DNA from: Rufibacter sediminis
GTDB taxonomy: Bacteria > Bacteroidota > Bacteroidia > Cytophagales > Hymenobacteraceae
Assembly (NCBI RefSeq): GCF_014269285.1
Contig: NZ_JACOAF010000020.1
Location: 124,001-188,000, forward strand
DNA: 64,000 bases
Direction of reading: 5' to 3'
Shown piece after piece: positions 1 to 8,703 of this stretch. Under the pieces are notes generated by a model. It ran no database searches and had not been told where the DNA came from. It saw only the letters and a list, made by a program, of their open reading frames with translations. Both the position numbers and the translations under genes were made by a program. Within the stretch, counting starts at the first letter, position 1. Every line of letters starts with the position of its first letter.

Positions 1-613
1 ATGCCTATTCTGCTAGGGATGACCTACATACATCGTCATTTTAATTTAAAAAAATTTTTACCACTTTGCAAGAATTAGCGCATTTATAAATAAAGCACTT
101 AATACTTCTTCATAAAATTTATCATTATTACATAAATATAGGCCATATATTATCTTATTCTAAACAAAGGAAACCATCTTAGGTCACTTGTATACTGCTA
201 ACACTCTAGAAAGCTAATTGTAAAGGGAAGGTATAAAGTACAAATTCTGAATATGTTCAGACTGAGCTATCAATGAGCCAATAAGGATATAAGATAGTTT
301 CCTCTGAATAGGAAAGAAGAGCTATTGTAGAAAATTCGGCAGTATCCATACTACTGCATTGCAAAGAATAGTGCGTTCAGTAAGTAACTGGATATACTGA
401 TGCTTTAGGGCTACTATTTGAAAATCAGCCCCAAAACAGGGTTACATTCAATAATGGCACGAGCATTCATTGCCAACAGATTTGAAAAACACTAGCTTGT
501 TTCTTTACCAAGAGCAATTAACCAGTTGCCTTGGTGCTTATTACTTAGATTTCATTTATGAAAGCAGTAGGCACATCCTTAAAGAGACTCTCTTCACAAC
601 TATTAGGGTATTG
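1..613. other. AT-rich intergenic stretch, no convincing gene
   Basis: This is markedly AT-rich DNA without a supported gene. The only open frame (470-730) runs through the terminator at 614-670 and into the end of the susD gene on the other strand, and it resembles no protein family. The stretch contains one degenerate palindromic element (402-437). No promoter, tRNA or transposase remnant was recognised. Its base composition matches the neighbouring susCD operon rather than the rest of the window. Confidence 0.6.
402..437. repeat. Degenerate copy of the intergenic palindrome family
   Basis: The left arm contains CTTTAGGGCT and the right arm AGCCCCAAAAC, around a TATTTGAAAAT centre. It is the only member inside the AT-rich left flank and is less symmetric than most. 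Confidence 0.5.
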
Positions 614-670
614 ACCGCCCCTAAAACAGAAAGGCCCGCAAAATGCGGGCCTTTCTGTTTTAGGGGCGGT
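614..670. terminator. Very strong hairpin terminator after susD
   Basis: This is a perfect 26-bp inverted repeat around a 5-nt AAAAT loop. The inner stem is GGCCCGC/GCGGGCC and the outer arms read ACCGCCCCTAAAAC and GTTTTAGGGGCGGT. It begins 15 bp beyond the susD stop codon, so it most probably ends the susCD transcript. The symmetry lets it act in both directions. Confidence 0.8.
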
Positions 671-684
671 GCAGAAACTGCTTA

Positions 685-2403
685 CTACCAACCAGGGTTT
701 TGGGTAAGGGTTACTCCTCTCTCTTTGTAAAGAACAATTTGATCTAACGGCAGAGGGTTTAAGTAATATTTATCAGGAATTTCGGTTCTCTGAACTGCAG
801 CATCCCAAGCAGGTGTGATATACCCTTCAGTAGCCGTTTTGCTTTTGTCAAGAACCACGGCACTGTTAATTTTAGGATAATCAGATTTCTTAATCCAAGC
901 CCCCATGTTGATCTCTGGGTTGGTTAATGTATTGGTATACTGTAGCTTTTTCCATCTCTTAAGGTCATCCAATCTGAAGCCTTCAAAGACCAGTTCAATT
1001 CTTCTTTCTCTACGAACTTCCCAAATCATTGCTGGCACCGTTGGATCTCTATCCTTGTCATCATAGGTTTGGCCGTTAACCGCTGGTTCTCCACCCAAAA
1101 CCTGCAGATGAGGCAAGTTTATTCCTGGTCTGCTTCTTAACTTGTTGATAGATATATCTAAATCACCTTGGGTTAAAGCAGGACCACCCACAGTTGCTAA
1201 CTCAGTAGCTGCTTCTGCATAGTTGATCAGGACCTCGCCAAATCTGATTACCGGAGCATCTGTAGGATTGAGGTTTGAAGTACCAATGGTCTGATCCTTG
1301 ATGGCTTCATTCAAGAACTTATGCGTAGCAACTCCAGTAGTAGAATAGTTACCAACAACGCCATTCAATCTATATTCGCTTGTCACAAAGGTCTGAGAAA
1401 TGCGGGGATCTCTGTTACCTAACCAGTTAGAAATGCCTATATCACCTTTATACAGAGGAGAATTCTGAATAGGGAGTCCATCAGCGGCTAAATAAGAATC
1501 AATAAGGTCTTTAGAAGGACCGGTCTGAGCTTCTTTGTTATTGTACGTATTAAGTGAGTGCGTGAGGACTCCCTCTACATATTCTCTATAAAGAATAACT
1601 TCAGGGTTTGTTGCTAAGCTTAAAGAGTTGAAAACCTCTCTGTAGTTGCCTAAACTATATCTGCCAGACTTTATAACTTCATCAGCGGCCCATTTAGCAG
1701 CTTCAAGATACTCTGCTGCCTTGGCGTTGTTGTTGTTATGGTACTTCTGCCAGGTTCCTTCAAACAAGAAGATTCTAGACATATAAGCCAGCACCACATC
1801 TTTGTTCACCGTCAGTCCCTTGGCGCCGTTGGTTAAACGAACGTTTTGGGCAGCGTATTTAAAATCTGCTAGCACACTGTCCATCACCAAAGTACGAGAA
1901 TCACGTGGCTTGTACAGTTGATCTAAGTCAGTTTCTACAAGAGTGCTGCTGTACCACGGCACATCGCCAAAGTTTTTAACCAGATCTGAGTACTCCATGC
2001 CTCTGAAGAAACGTCCAATGCCTCTCCAGTGATTAATGGCTTCCTGCTCCATGGGCACAGTCTGTACTCTATTGATTAACAGGTTTGCTTTTCTGACCCA
2101 GGTAAAGGTCCACCCGGCTGCTGATGCCGTAGCAGGAACCGCGTTAGGAGTAAATAACCCTGGAGTAACAGGGGCAAAATCATCATTCAGAGACTGTCCG
2201 GTAAAATATTTGCCCCAGGTGTTACCAGAGCCATACCCGGTGAAATAAGCCGTATAGAAACCATAAGAAAAAGTTCTTACACTATTCTCATTTATCCAAT
2301 AAGTCTCATCAGTCAGTTTATCTAACGGAGGCGTTTCCAGGTAGTCTTCGCAACCAAAGAACGTCATTGCAAAGAACAGGATTGTTATTATTCTAGTTTT
2401 CAT
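685..2403 (-). CDS. SusD/RagB-family outer-membrane nutrient-binding lipoprotein
   Basis: This is the surface glycan- or nutrient-binding partner of the TonB-dependent transporter encoded just upstream. In this family SusD forms the lid over the SusC barrel. The 572-residue product starts with a lipoprotein signal (MKTRIITILFFAMTFFGC, lipidated Cys18). It continues with the helical SusD_RagB architecture, with tetratricopeptide-like helices in the N-terminal half. The C-terminal segment RRERRIELVFEGFRLDDLKRW is the typical SusD/RagB signature. The length is normal for the family. It lies 17 bp downstream of susC on the same strand, so the two are cotranscribed. The substrate cannot be told: no glycoside hydrolase, sulfatase or peptidase gene accompanies the pair inside the window. 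GC content is well below that of most genes here. Confidence 0.93.
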   Translation of the reverse strand: MKTRIITILFFAMTFFGCEDYLETPPLDKLTDETYWINENSVRTFSYGFYTAYFTGYGSGNTWGKYFTGQSLNDDFAPVTPGLFTPNAVPATASAAGWTFTWVRKANLLINRVQTVPMEQEAINHWRGIGRFFRGMEYSDLVKNFGDVPWYSSTLVETDLDQLYKPRDSRTLVMDSVLADFKYAAQNVRLTNGAKGLTVNKDVVLAYMSRIFLFEGTWQKYHNNNNAKAAEYLEAAKWAADEVIKSGRYSLGNYREVFNSLSLATNPEVILYREYVEGVLTHSLNTYNNKEAQTGPSKDLIDSYLAADGLPIQNSPLYKGDIGISNWLGNRDPRISQTFVTSEYRLNGVVGNYSTTGVATHKFLNEAIKDQTIGTSNLNPTDAPVIRFGEVLINYAEAATELATVGGPALTQGDLDISINKLRSRPGINLPHLQVLGGEPAVNGQTYDDKDRDPTVPAMIWEVRRERRIELVFEGFRLDDLKRWKKLQYTNTLTNPEINMGAWIKKSDYPKINSAVVLDKSKTATEGYITPAWDAAVQRTEIPDKYYLNPLPLDQIVLYKERGVTLTQNPGW

Positions 2404-2420
2404 GAGATCGATATTACGTA

Positions 2421-5400
2421 TTATAGGGTAAGCTGAAGACCAAATGAAACATTGGTTTGGTAAGGATACACTCTACCAAACGTTGCCTGATCATTCAAAC
2501 CAGAAGTAGTATAGTTCACTTCTGGGTCAATTGGAATATCACCTAGATTATCAATAGTGAAGAGGTTCTCACCACTGAAGTACACTCTCACCCGGTCTAC
2601 TTTCACCTTACGGGTTAGTGTCTGAGGCAATGTGTAACCAAAGGTGAGGTTCTTCACCCTTGTGTAAGATAAATCAAGCAAGTACTTGCTCTGAGGCAAG
2701 AAGTTTCTGAAAGTGGTGGATTGGCCAGCGTCTGTAGGCCGAGGATAGAAGGCATTTGGATTCTCTTCCGTCCAGTAGTCGTTCTGATGGGCAAAGAAGG
2801 TTCCTTCACTCGCTCTGAAACCGGGAAGGACGATAGGACCAGAGCCCCAGAAATCACGTTTGCCAACTCCCTGGAAGAACACACTGAAATCAAACCCTTT
2901 CCATTCTGCGCCAAGGCGCAGACCGTATTGGTAGCGCGGGGTAGAGTTACCGATCACCTTCTGATCACCTGGATCAGATACCGTTCCGGAACCGCGGGTG
3001 ATGACACCATCACCATTCAGATCTTTGAACTTAACATCACCGGGGCCATAAGAGAAACCAGCATTTTCAAATAAGGCCTGAGATGGAACACCATCTTTCA
3101 AGACATATTTGTTGTTCACCATGATAGGATTACCATTGGCATCTTGCTTGAAATCATCTTTGGTGAAATAACGATCTGTCTCAAATCCCCAGATTTCTCC
3201 TAGCACTTTACCTGGTCTGTTTGCAGTTATACCTGTGTTATCCGAGAACTTAGTGACTACTTCTTTGAAATCTGATAGAGTAGCCATTGCCGTGAAGCGG
3301 AAATCATTCTTGAAAGTATGCGTGAAGTCTACCGCTAGCTCCCAGCCTTTTGTACTTAGCTCGCCGAAGTTTCTTCTAGGCACCGGAGTCCCTAATGTTC
3401 CTGGTAGTACTATTCCAGAACTGTGCATGTCTTTCGTCTTTCTTTCGTACCAGTCGAAAGCGACACCAAATTTGTCTTTGAAGAATCTTGAATCAAATCC
3501 TAAGTCAAGCGTGGTGACAGTTTCCCAGGTAAGGGGAGCTATATAAGTAGGTGTGCCTACTTGTAGGGTGTTTACTCCGTTCATGACCCAACCAGAGTTA
3601 CCTGGTGTCATAGTAGAGTAGATATAGTCAATATCGGCGTTTTGGTTACCAATAGACCCCCATGATGCTCTCAGCTTCAGGAATGACAATACTGGTTCTG
3701 TAAACTGCATGAAGGATTCTTCTGTGATTACATAGCCCACAGAAGCAGATGGGAAGAAGCCCCATTTCTTGGCTTTTGATAATCTGGAAGAACCGTCTTG
3801 TCTGCCATTCACTTCAAAAAGGTATCTGTTCTTGAATGAATAGTTAAGACGGCCAAAGAACCCAAGCGTTGTCCACTTGTCGCGGTCACCACCTACCAGT
3901 TGATCTCCTGTGGCAAGAGGAAGCTCTCCCTGATCAGGATTTAACAGGCCTCTTCTTTCTGCAGAATTCCACCAGTACTCCATCTCCTCTACATCACCAC
4001 CGGCAATGACTTTGAAAGAGTGCTCATTGATTTCTTTCTTATAGGTGGCGAAAGCCTTACCCGTTAGTTGCTCTCTTCTGCTATTCTCATATCTAACTCT
4101 ATCATTTGCCGCCGAGGTAAAAGGTCCATAAGGCCAAGTGCCTCCGCCTGCCCAGAAATTGTAGCCGCTTACGGCTCCACCGGTCTGGTGATATTGTCCG
4201 CTTGTGTTGGTGTAGGTAAAGTCAGCATCTACTGTCAATCCTTCCAAAGGCTTTAGGGTACCACCCACGTTTATTCTGGACAAAGATGTTCTGTTGGTAT
4301 TGGTCTTTGCCTGCTGTACTTCTGTAATGGCGTTTCTGAAGGGCTTGCCTTCAAATGTGCCATAAGGGAAGTTTACTGGCCATCTATACAGATAGAACCA
4401 GGGGTCATAAGTAGCACTGTTAAAGTTGTAAGGCTCTTCAGCTAAGGAGTTAGAGTATAATACTCTTGATCTTAGATCTAACCACTTTGTTGCGCTTGTA
4501 GTCACGTTCAGGTTCAGGTTGTATCTATCGAACTTATCAGGGTTTACCTTCAATACCCCTTGCTGTCCTAAGAAACCGGCCCCTATATGGTAAGTCGTTT
4601 TTTCACTCCCGCCAGACACGGATAAATCGTGTTTCTGCATGGGTGTCCAGTCACGGATATAGAGATCCTCTAAATCCCAGGTTCTATAGAAGTATAAACG
4701 ACCGTCTCTCACTTCAAAGTCACGACCCATTACCATGTCTGAACCTAAATCTTGCCCTCCATATTGCTTTTCCCAATCACGTATTCTCTGGATGGCAACA
4801 TCATCATAGAAAACACCTACTAAGCCCACCTGCGGCAAAGTAGGGTTTGCTCTTCTTTGCGTTGCAAGCAAAAGAGTGGCGGCATCAGCGGCGTTGGCAG
4901 GCCTAGGTGTTTCGGTAGGCTTGTTCCACGAAAAATTATTTGAGTAGCTGATCTTTGCAGGAGAGCCTTTCTTTCCTGACTTGGTAGTTATTAGAATAAC
5001 CCCCCAGGCTGCTCTAGCCCCATAGATAGAAGAAGAAGCCGCATCTTTCAAAACAGAGATGGATTCAATATCATCAGGGTTTACGAGTTGTAAACTGGGT
5101 ATTTCTACGTTATCTACTAAAATCAAAGGCTGAGCCCCTCCGTTGCTGTTACCCAAGCTTCCGGTCATACCCCGTAAATTGATCGTAGGGTTCTGACCAA
5201 TCTGTCCAGAGGAACTTGTGATTGATAAACCTGGAGTAGTTCCTTGTAGCGCACGGGCCACATCTGTCACTGGTCTAGATTCAAGCACCTTCGTGTCAAC
5301 AGTTGAAATAGCACCTGTTACATCACTTCGCTTCTGGGTACCATAACCTACTACCACTACCTCATCCAATGCTTTGGCATCTGACCCTAACTTTACATCA

Positions 5401-5675
5401 ACTGTACCGGCATCACCTACGGTATGCTCCTGCGGAACCGCTCCAATAAAACTGAAGACCAATACGCTTCCGGGGGCTGCCTGTATGGAATAACGACCAT
5501 CAACATCAGTGGCAGTGCCGTTGGTAGTTCCTTTGACGACCACGCTCACGCCAGGCATGGCAGATCCGTCCTCGGAAGAGGTCACCCTTCCGGTAATGGT
5601 CTTGCCTTGGGCAAAACCTGCCTGAGCGATGCAGAGGCTCAGAGCAACTAGTAATAACCGTAACATTATTCGCAT
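2421..5675 (-). CDS. SusC/RagA-family TonB-linked outer-membrane transporter
   Basis: A 1084-residue TonB-dependent receptor that imports oligomers through the outer membrane using energy from TonB-ExbBD. It has an N-terminal signal peptide ending near AQAGFAQ. A carboxypeptidase-like regulatory domain follows (about residues 25-105, starting KTITGRVTSSEDG). Next comes the plug with the SusC motif VVVGYGTQKRSDVTGA (about 107-122), and then a long beta-barrel that ends in an aromatic-rich strand (SFGLQLTL). The length is typical. It is the first gene of a two-gene operon with susD. No anti-sigma FecR domain is present at the N-terminus and no sigma/anti-sigma pair lies nearby, so the regulator is elsewhere. 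Low GC content suggests acquisition by transfer or a distinct compositional class. Confidence 0.95.
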   Translation of the reverse strand: MRIMLRLLLVALSLCIAQAGFAQGKTITGRVTSSEDGSAMPGVSVVVKGTTNGTATDVDGRYSIQAAPGSVLVFSFIGAVPQEHTVGDAGTVDVKLGSDAKALDEVVVVGYGTQKRSDVTGAISTVDTKVLESRPVTDVARALQGTTPGLSITSSSGQIGQNPTINLRGMTGSLGNSNGGAQPLILVDNVEIPSLQLVNPDDIESISVLKDAASSSIYGARAAWGVILITTKSGKKGSPAKISYSNNFSWNKPTETPRPANAADAATLLLATQRRANPTLPQVGLVGVFYDDVAIQRIRDWEKQYGGQDLGSDMVMGRDFEVRDGRLYFYRTWDLEDLYIRDWTPMQKHDLSVSGGSEKTTYHIGAGFLGQQGVLKVNPDKFDRYNLNLNVTTSATKWLDLRSRVLYSNSLAEEPYNFNSATYDPWFYLYRWPVNFPYGTFEGKPFRNAITEVQQAKTNTNRTSLSRINVGGTLKPLEGLTVDADFTYTNTSGQYHQTGGAVSGYNFWAGGGTWPYGPFTSAANDRVRYENSRREQLTGKAFATYKKEINEHSFKVIAGGDVEEMEYWWNSAERRGLLNPDQGELPLATGDQLVGGDRDKWTTLGFFGRLNYSFKNRYLFEVNGRQDGSSRLSKAKKWGFFPSASVGYVITEESFMQFTEPVLSFLKLRASWGSIGNQNADIDYIYSTMTPGNSGWVMNGVNTLQVGTPTYIAPLTWETVTTLDLGFDSRFFKDKFGVAFDWYERKTKDMHSSGIVLPGTLGTPVPRRNFGELSTKGWELAVDFTHTFKNDFRFTAMATLSDFKEVVTKFSDNTGITANRPGKVLGEIWGFETDRYFTKDDFKQDANGNPIMVNNKYVLKDGVPSQALFENAGFSYGPGDVKFKDLNGDGVITRGSGTVSDPGDQKVIGNSTPRYQYGLRLGAEWKGFDFSVFFQGVGKRDFWGSGPIVLPGFRASEGTFFAHQNDYWTEENPNAFYPRPTDAGQSTTFRNFLPQSKYLLDLSYTRVKNLTFGYTLPQTLTRKVKVDRVRVYFSGENLFTIDNLGDIPIDPEVNYTTSGLNDQATFGRVYPYQTNVSFGLQLTL

Positions 5676-6260
5676 AAATAAGGATTTAGAGGTTTTAATA
5701 GGTTAAGGTTGGTTAATGGAAACTGGGCAAAGGAACAACTCCATATAGAAGGAGAACCGAGAAGGATAAATGTAAACGCTGGGATACATGGTCAATCAAA
5801 CAGGGCACAACATGATAGATCTTTTCAAAATCGTTCTCGCCGATAGCTATTGTTATTCTTGGCTTTAAAGCCAGCTCGGTCTTGATAAAATCTTCAGAGA
5901 TCAGTTTCAAGTAGAGCAGTGATCAAGGTCAAAACAAATAGAGTTCTCACTATATAATATTAGATGGGAAAACTATGAAAAAGCTTTCAAAAGATCACTA
6001 GAAATAATAAGCAAAGTTCTTAAAGTTTTTCCATGATGCAATATTTATTAAAATCTGCCATCAATTTTTAAATAAATTCATAAATACAAAGTCTAGGTTT
6101 TTACCTTTAGAAAAATTTGAATTGCTTAGCGCTTTATGGGTAGCTCTTGCCCCGGTAAGGGGCTGGTGAAGCCAACCAGAATCTGCTATCTTGCTACTGT
6201 TCCTGAAAGCTTACCCAAGGCTTATCTGCTTACCAGCATTACCATTCTTCACCTTTACCC
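5676..6260. other. Intergenic region between divergent susC and the acyltransferase-like gene
   Basis: This 585-bp gap must contain the promoters of two divergent genes. It is AT-rich up to about 6120 and then shifts to the higher GC typical of the rest of the window. I could not find a clean TAnnTTTG/TTG promoter pair on either strand. An open frame of 65 codons on the minus strand (5713-5910) has no recognisable features and is not annotated. Confidence 0.5.
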
Positions 6261-7445
6261 ATGCCACGCATGAACCCAACTACTCCTCTACCTTCCCTTG
6301 AAAAAGACACCCTTCCCCCGGTAACCACTGCCGTTCCCTCCAGACCCAGGCTTAAGTCACTGGATGTATTCAGGGGAATCACGGTACTGGCCATGATCCT
6401 GGTGAACAATCCTGGCAGCTGGGGCAAGATCTATGCGCCGCTGAAACACGCGGCCTGGCACGGGTGTACGCCCACCGATCTGGTGTTTCCGTTCTTTCTC
6501 TTTATTGTGGGAGTCTCGATTGCGTACGCCTTGTCGGGCGCGAAGCAGTTTCCGGAGCAACACACGGCCACGATCGTCCGGATTATCCGGCGGGGGCTGA
6601 CGCTGTTTGCGTTGGGGCTGTTTTTGGCCTTGTTTCCGAAATTCGACTTTGAAACGGTGCGGATTCCGGGGGTACTCCAGCGCATTGGCGTAGTGTTCAT
6701 CATCGCCGGCATTATCTTCCTGAAAACCGAGCGCCGGACGCAGATCCTGATTGCGGTTTTCTTGCTGGTGGGCTACTGGGCTGTGATGATGTTTGCCCCG
6801 GTTCCCGGCATTGGGCAATCCAATCTGCTACCCACCACTAATCTGGCCGCCTGGCTGGACAACACGCTTTTACCCGGTCACCTCTGGAAATCAACCAAGG
6901 TGTGGGACCCGGAGGGAATCCTGAGCACGCTTCCGGCGGTGGTGACGGCGCTCTGCGGGGTTTTGACCGGCCAATGGCTGAAGAAGAAGGACGAGCCCGG
7001 CAACAAGATCGCCTGGTTGATGGTATGGGGCGTGATCTGTACCTGTCTGGGTCTGATCTGGGATCTGCATTTCCCCATCAACAAAAGCCTCTGGACCAGT
7101 TCGTACGTCTTATACACCGCGGGCCTGGCCATGCTGGGCGTAGGCCTCTGCTACTGGCTCATTGACGTGAAAGGCTATCATCGGTTCACCACGCCGTTCC
7201 TGGTGTATGGCGTGAACGCGATCACCGTTTTCTTCCTTTCCGGCATCATCCCCAGAATCATGTCTATGATTAAGGTAGATACTGCGGCAGGGGAGGTAGA
7301 CAGTAAAACCTACCTGTATGAGTCCTTCTACACGCCATTCCTCAACCCGTACAACGCCTCTTTGGCCTGGGCCTTGACCTGGATTCTCTTCTGGATGATC
7401 ATTCTCTGGGTGATGTACCGCAAGAACATCATCATCAAAGTTTGA
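6261..7445 (+). CDS. Heparan-alpha-glucosaminide N-acetyltransferase-like membrane protein
   Basis: A polytopic membrane protein of 394 residues. After a proline-rich cytoplasmic leader it carries RLKSLDVFRGITVLAMILVNNPGSW (about residues 28-52, shown here only as the family hallmark), then a loop with HAAWHGCTPTDLVFPFFLF. These are the signature blocks of the HGSNAT / NagX / DUF5009 family. About ten hydrophobic segments follow. The lysosomal homologue transfers acetyl groups across the membrane to glucosamine ends, and the conserved His in the HAAWHG block is the likely acetyl carrier. In Bacteroidota the substrate is usually an amino sugar from envelope or host glycans, but that is inference. 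No partner gene adjoins it. The ATG at 6261 is the first start in the frame after a long untranslated region. Confidence 0.85.
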   Translation: MPRMNPTTPLPSLEKDTLPPVTTAVPSRPRLKSLDVFRGITVLAMILVNNPGSWGKIYAPLKHAAWHGCTPTDLVFPFFLFIVGVSIAYALSGAKQFPEQHTATIVRIIRRGLTLFALGLFLALFPKFDFETVRIPGVLQRIGVVFIIAGIIFLKTERRTQILIAVFLLVGYWAVMMFAPVPGIGQSNLLPTTNLAAWLDNTLLPGHLWKSTKVWDPEGILSTLPAVVTALCGVLTGQWLKKKDEPGNKIAWLMVWGVICTCLGLIWDLHFPINKSLWTSSYVLYTAGLAMLGVGLCYWLIDVKGYHRFTTPFLVYGVNAITVFFLSGIIPRIMSMIKVDTAAGEVDSKTYLYESFYTPFLNPYNASLAWALTWILFWMIILWVMYRKNIIIKV

Positions 7446-7480
7446 TTTGTTGCTGACTACTCCTTCAAAGCAAGAAGCAT

Positions 7481-7518
7481 CGTTTTAGCGGCATTTTCTT
7501 GAAAAGACCCCTAAAACG
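7481..7518. repeat. Intergenic palindrome family member
   Basis: The arms are CGTTTTAG and CTAAAACG with the centre TTTTCTTGAAAA. The inner arms GCGGC and GACCC are imperfectly paired. It lies 36 bp after the acyltransferase-like gene stop and before dgkA. Confidence 0.85.
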
Positions 7519-7595
7519 CACGCCTGGTACTAAGAGATAGGGCAAGCAGAAAAGGGAGATAGACCCGTTCCGGCGACATTCCGTAAGTACCCAAA

Positions 7596-7988
7596 ATGGA
7601 GAAACAACAACCCACCTTTATAAGGAGGCGCTTAAACAGTTTTGGGTACGCGCTTAAAGGCATCTCGGCGGCGTTCAGGTCAGAGATTAACCTGCGGTGG
7701 CACGTGCTCTCTGCCGGGGCGGCGGTGAGTGCGGGACTCTACTTTGGGCTGACTACGGTGGAATGGGTCATTGTCTGCTTCTGCATTGGCCTGGTCTGGA
7801 TGGCCGAGCTCTTCAACACGGCCCTGGAGGTGGTGGTGAACCTGGTCTCTCCGGAGTTTCATCCGCTGGCCGGTAAAGCGAAGGACATTGCCGCCGGGGC
7901 CGTGTTGGTGGCGTCTCTCACCTCGGCTATTGCCGGACTGTTGGTATTTCTACCCTATTTCCTGGCTTTGCTGCAAAAGTATTCCTAA
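7596..7988 (+). CDS. dgkA: Diacylglycerol/undecaprenol kinase family protein
   Basis: A 130-residue integral membrane kinase of the DgkA family, which phosphorylates diacylglycerol or undecaprenol at the cytoplasmic membrane to feed phospholipid or cell-wall lipid carrier recycling. The N-terminal amphipathic segment (RRRLNSFGYALKGISAAFRSE) is followed by three membrane helices. The catalytic signature is AELFNTALE (about residues 69-77), with the two conserved glutamates. The C-terminal KAKDIAAGAVLV block is also typical. Gram-positive and Bacteroidota members with this organisation often prefer undecaprenol, so the exact substrate is open. It is flanked by a palindromic element upstream and by the dinB-like gene 84 bp downstream on the same strand. 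Confidence 0.92.
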   Translation: MEKQQPTFIRRRLNSFGYALKGISAAFRSEINLRWHVLSAGAAVSAGLYFGLTTVEWVIVCFCIGLVWMAELFNTALEVVVNLVSPEFHPLAGKAKDIAAGAVLVASLTSAIAGLLVFLPYFLALLQKYS

Positions 7989-8014
7989 ACATTCTTTCTG
8001 AACCCCACGTTTAC

Positions 8015-8022
8015 TACTTTTG
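8015..8022 (+). promoter_or_regulatory. Possible -7 promoter box for the dinB-like gene
   Basis: TACTTTTG matches the Bacteroidota -7 consensus TAnnTTTG exactly and lies 50 bp before the ATG at 8073. A clear TTG at -33 was not found, so this is tentative. Confidence 0.3.
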
Positions 8023-8072
8023 CCCGATTCTGAAAGGCAGAAGCCTGTTTCTTGACCCAATTTACCTGACCA

Positions 8073-8558
8073 ATGACTACGAACGACGTTCTCAAAAACC
8101 TGACCGAATATAACGTATGGGCGAACTGGCGCGTGCTGAAAAGCCTTGACCGCCTTGAGGGAGACCTGCCTGACTATGCCCAGCTCATGTTCAGCCATCT
8201 CCTGAATGCCCAGGCAATCTGGATTGCCCGCATCACCGGCACCAAAAGCCCGGTGACCGTGCTGCAGCGGCATACCCTGGCAGAGTTGCACCAGCTGCAC
8301 GAGCAAACGTCCCAGAAACTAGCGGAACTGTACGCCAACGCCGATGAGGCCGAGTTGAACCGCACCATTGAGTACACCAACACCCAAGGCAAGGCATACT
8401 CCACCAAGGTGCAGGACATCCTGACCCACGCCATCAACCACGCCACCTACCACCGCGGTCAGGTAGCCCGTGAGTTGCGCCTGGCCGGTCATGAGCCCAT
8501 CAACTCAGACTATGTGACCTTTGTGCGCATCCGGTACGGTCAGGATCTGGAGATCTGA
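8073..8558 (+). CDS. DinB-family protein (four-helix metal-binding fold)
   Basis: A 161-residue DinB/YfiT-like protein. The family forms a four-helix bundle that binds a divalent metal through three histidines and includes thiol-dependent S-transferases. Here the opening is LTEYNVWANWRVL (a hallmark of the family). A His follows in LMFSHLLNAQAIW (about residue 47), and the closing block is HAINHATYHRGQVARELRLAGHEP, with further metal-ligand histidines around residues 124-132. The reaction is unknown for most members. It stands alone between dgkA and the convergent DUF4382 gene. Confidence 0.88.
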   Translation: MTTNDVLKNLTEYNVWANWRVLKSLDRLEGDLPDYAQLMFSHLLNAQAIWIARITGTKSPVTVLQRHTLAELHQLHEQTSQKLAELYANADEAELNRTIEYTNTQGKAYSTKVQDILTHAINHATYHRGQVARELRLAGHEPINSDYVTFVRIRYGQDLEI

Positions 8559-8570
8559 TGATCTGAACTT

Positions 8571-8607
8571 GTTTTAAGCCCGATTTCCTGAAAAGAGGCT
8601 CAAAACG
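8571..8607. repeat. Intergenic palindrome family member
   Basis: The outer arms are GTTTTAAGCC and GGCTCAAAACG around TTTCCTGAAAAG. It starts 12 bp after the dinB-like stop codon and immediately precedes a second, unrelated hairpin. Confidence 0.85.
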
Positions 8608-8615
8608 ATCATAAA

Positions 8616-8687
8616 TATAAAAAGGAAGAGGGGAGGTATAAAAAGGAAGAGGGGAGGCCATCACAGCTTCCCCTCTTCCTTTTTATA
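8616..8687. terminator. Terminator hairpin with a duplicated left arm
   Basis: A 21-bp arm is present twice in perfect tandem (8616-8636 and 8637-8657), followed by one inverse copy (8667-8687) with one mismatch. Either left copy can pair with the right arm, giving a long stem rich in A on one side and T on the other. It lies between the convergent dinB-like and DUF4382 genes and can terminate both. Confidence 0.7.
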
Positions 8688-8703
8688 TACTACGCCAATT
8701 CCG

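Noticed and set aside
470-730. Plus-strand open frame of 86 codons
   Set aside because: It runs through the perfect terminator at 614-670 and into susD on the other strand. No family resemblance.
5713-5910. Minus-strand open frame of 65 codons upstream of susC
   Set aside because: AT-rich, no domain, no start context, and it lies in the probable susC promoter region.
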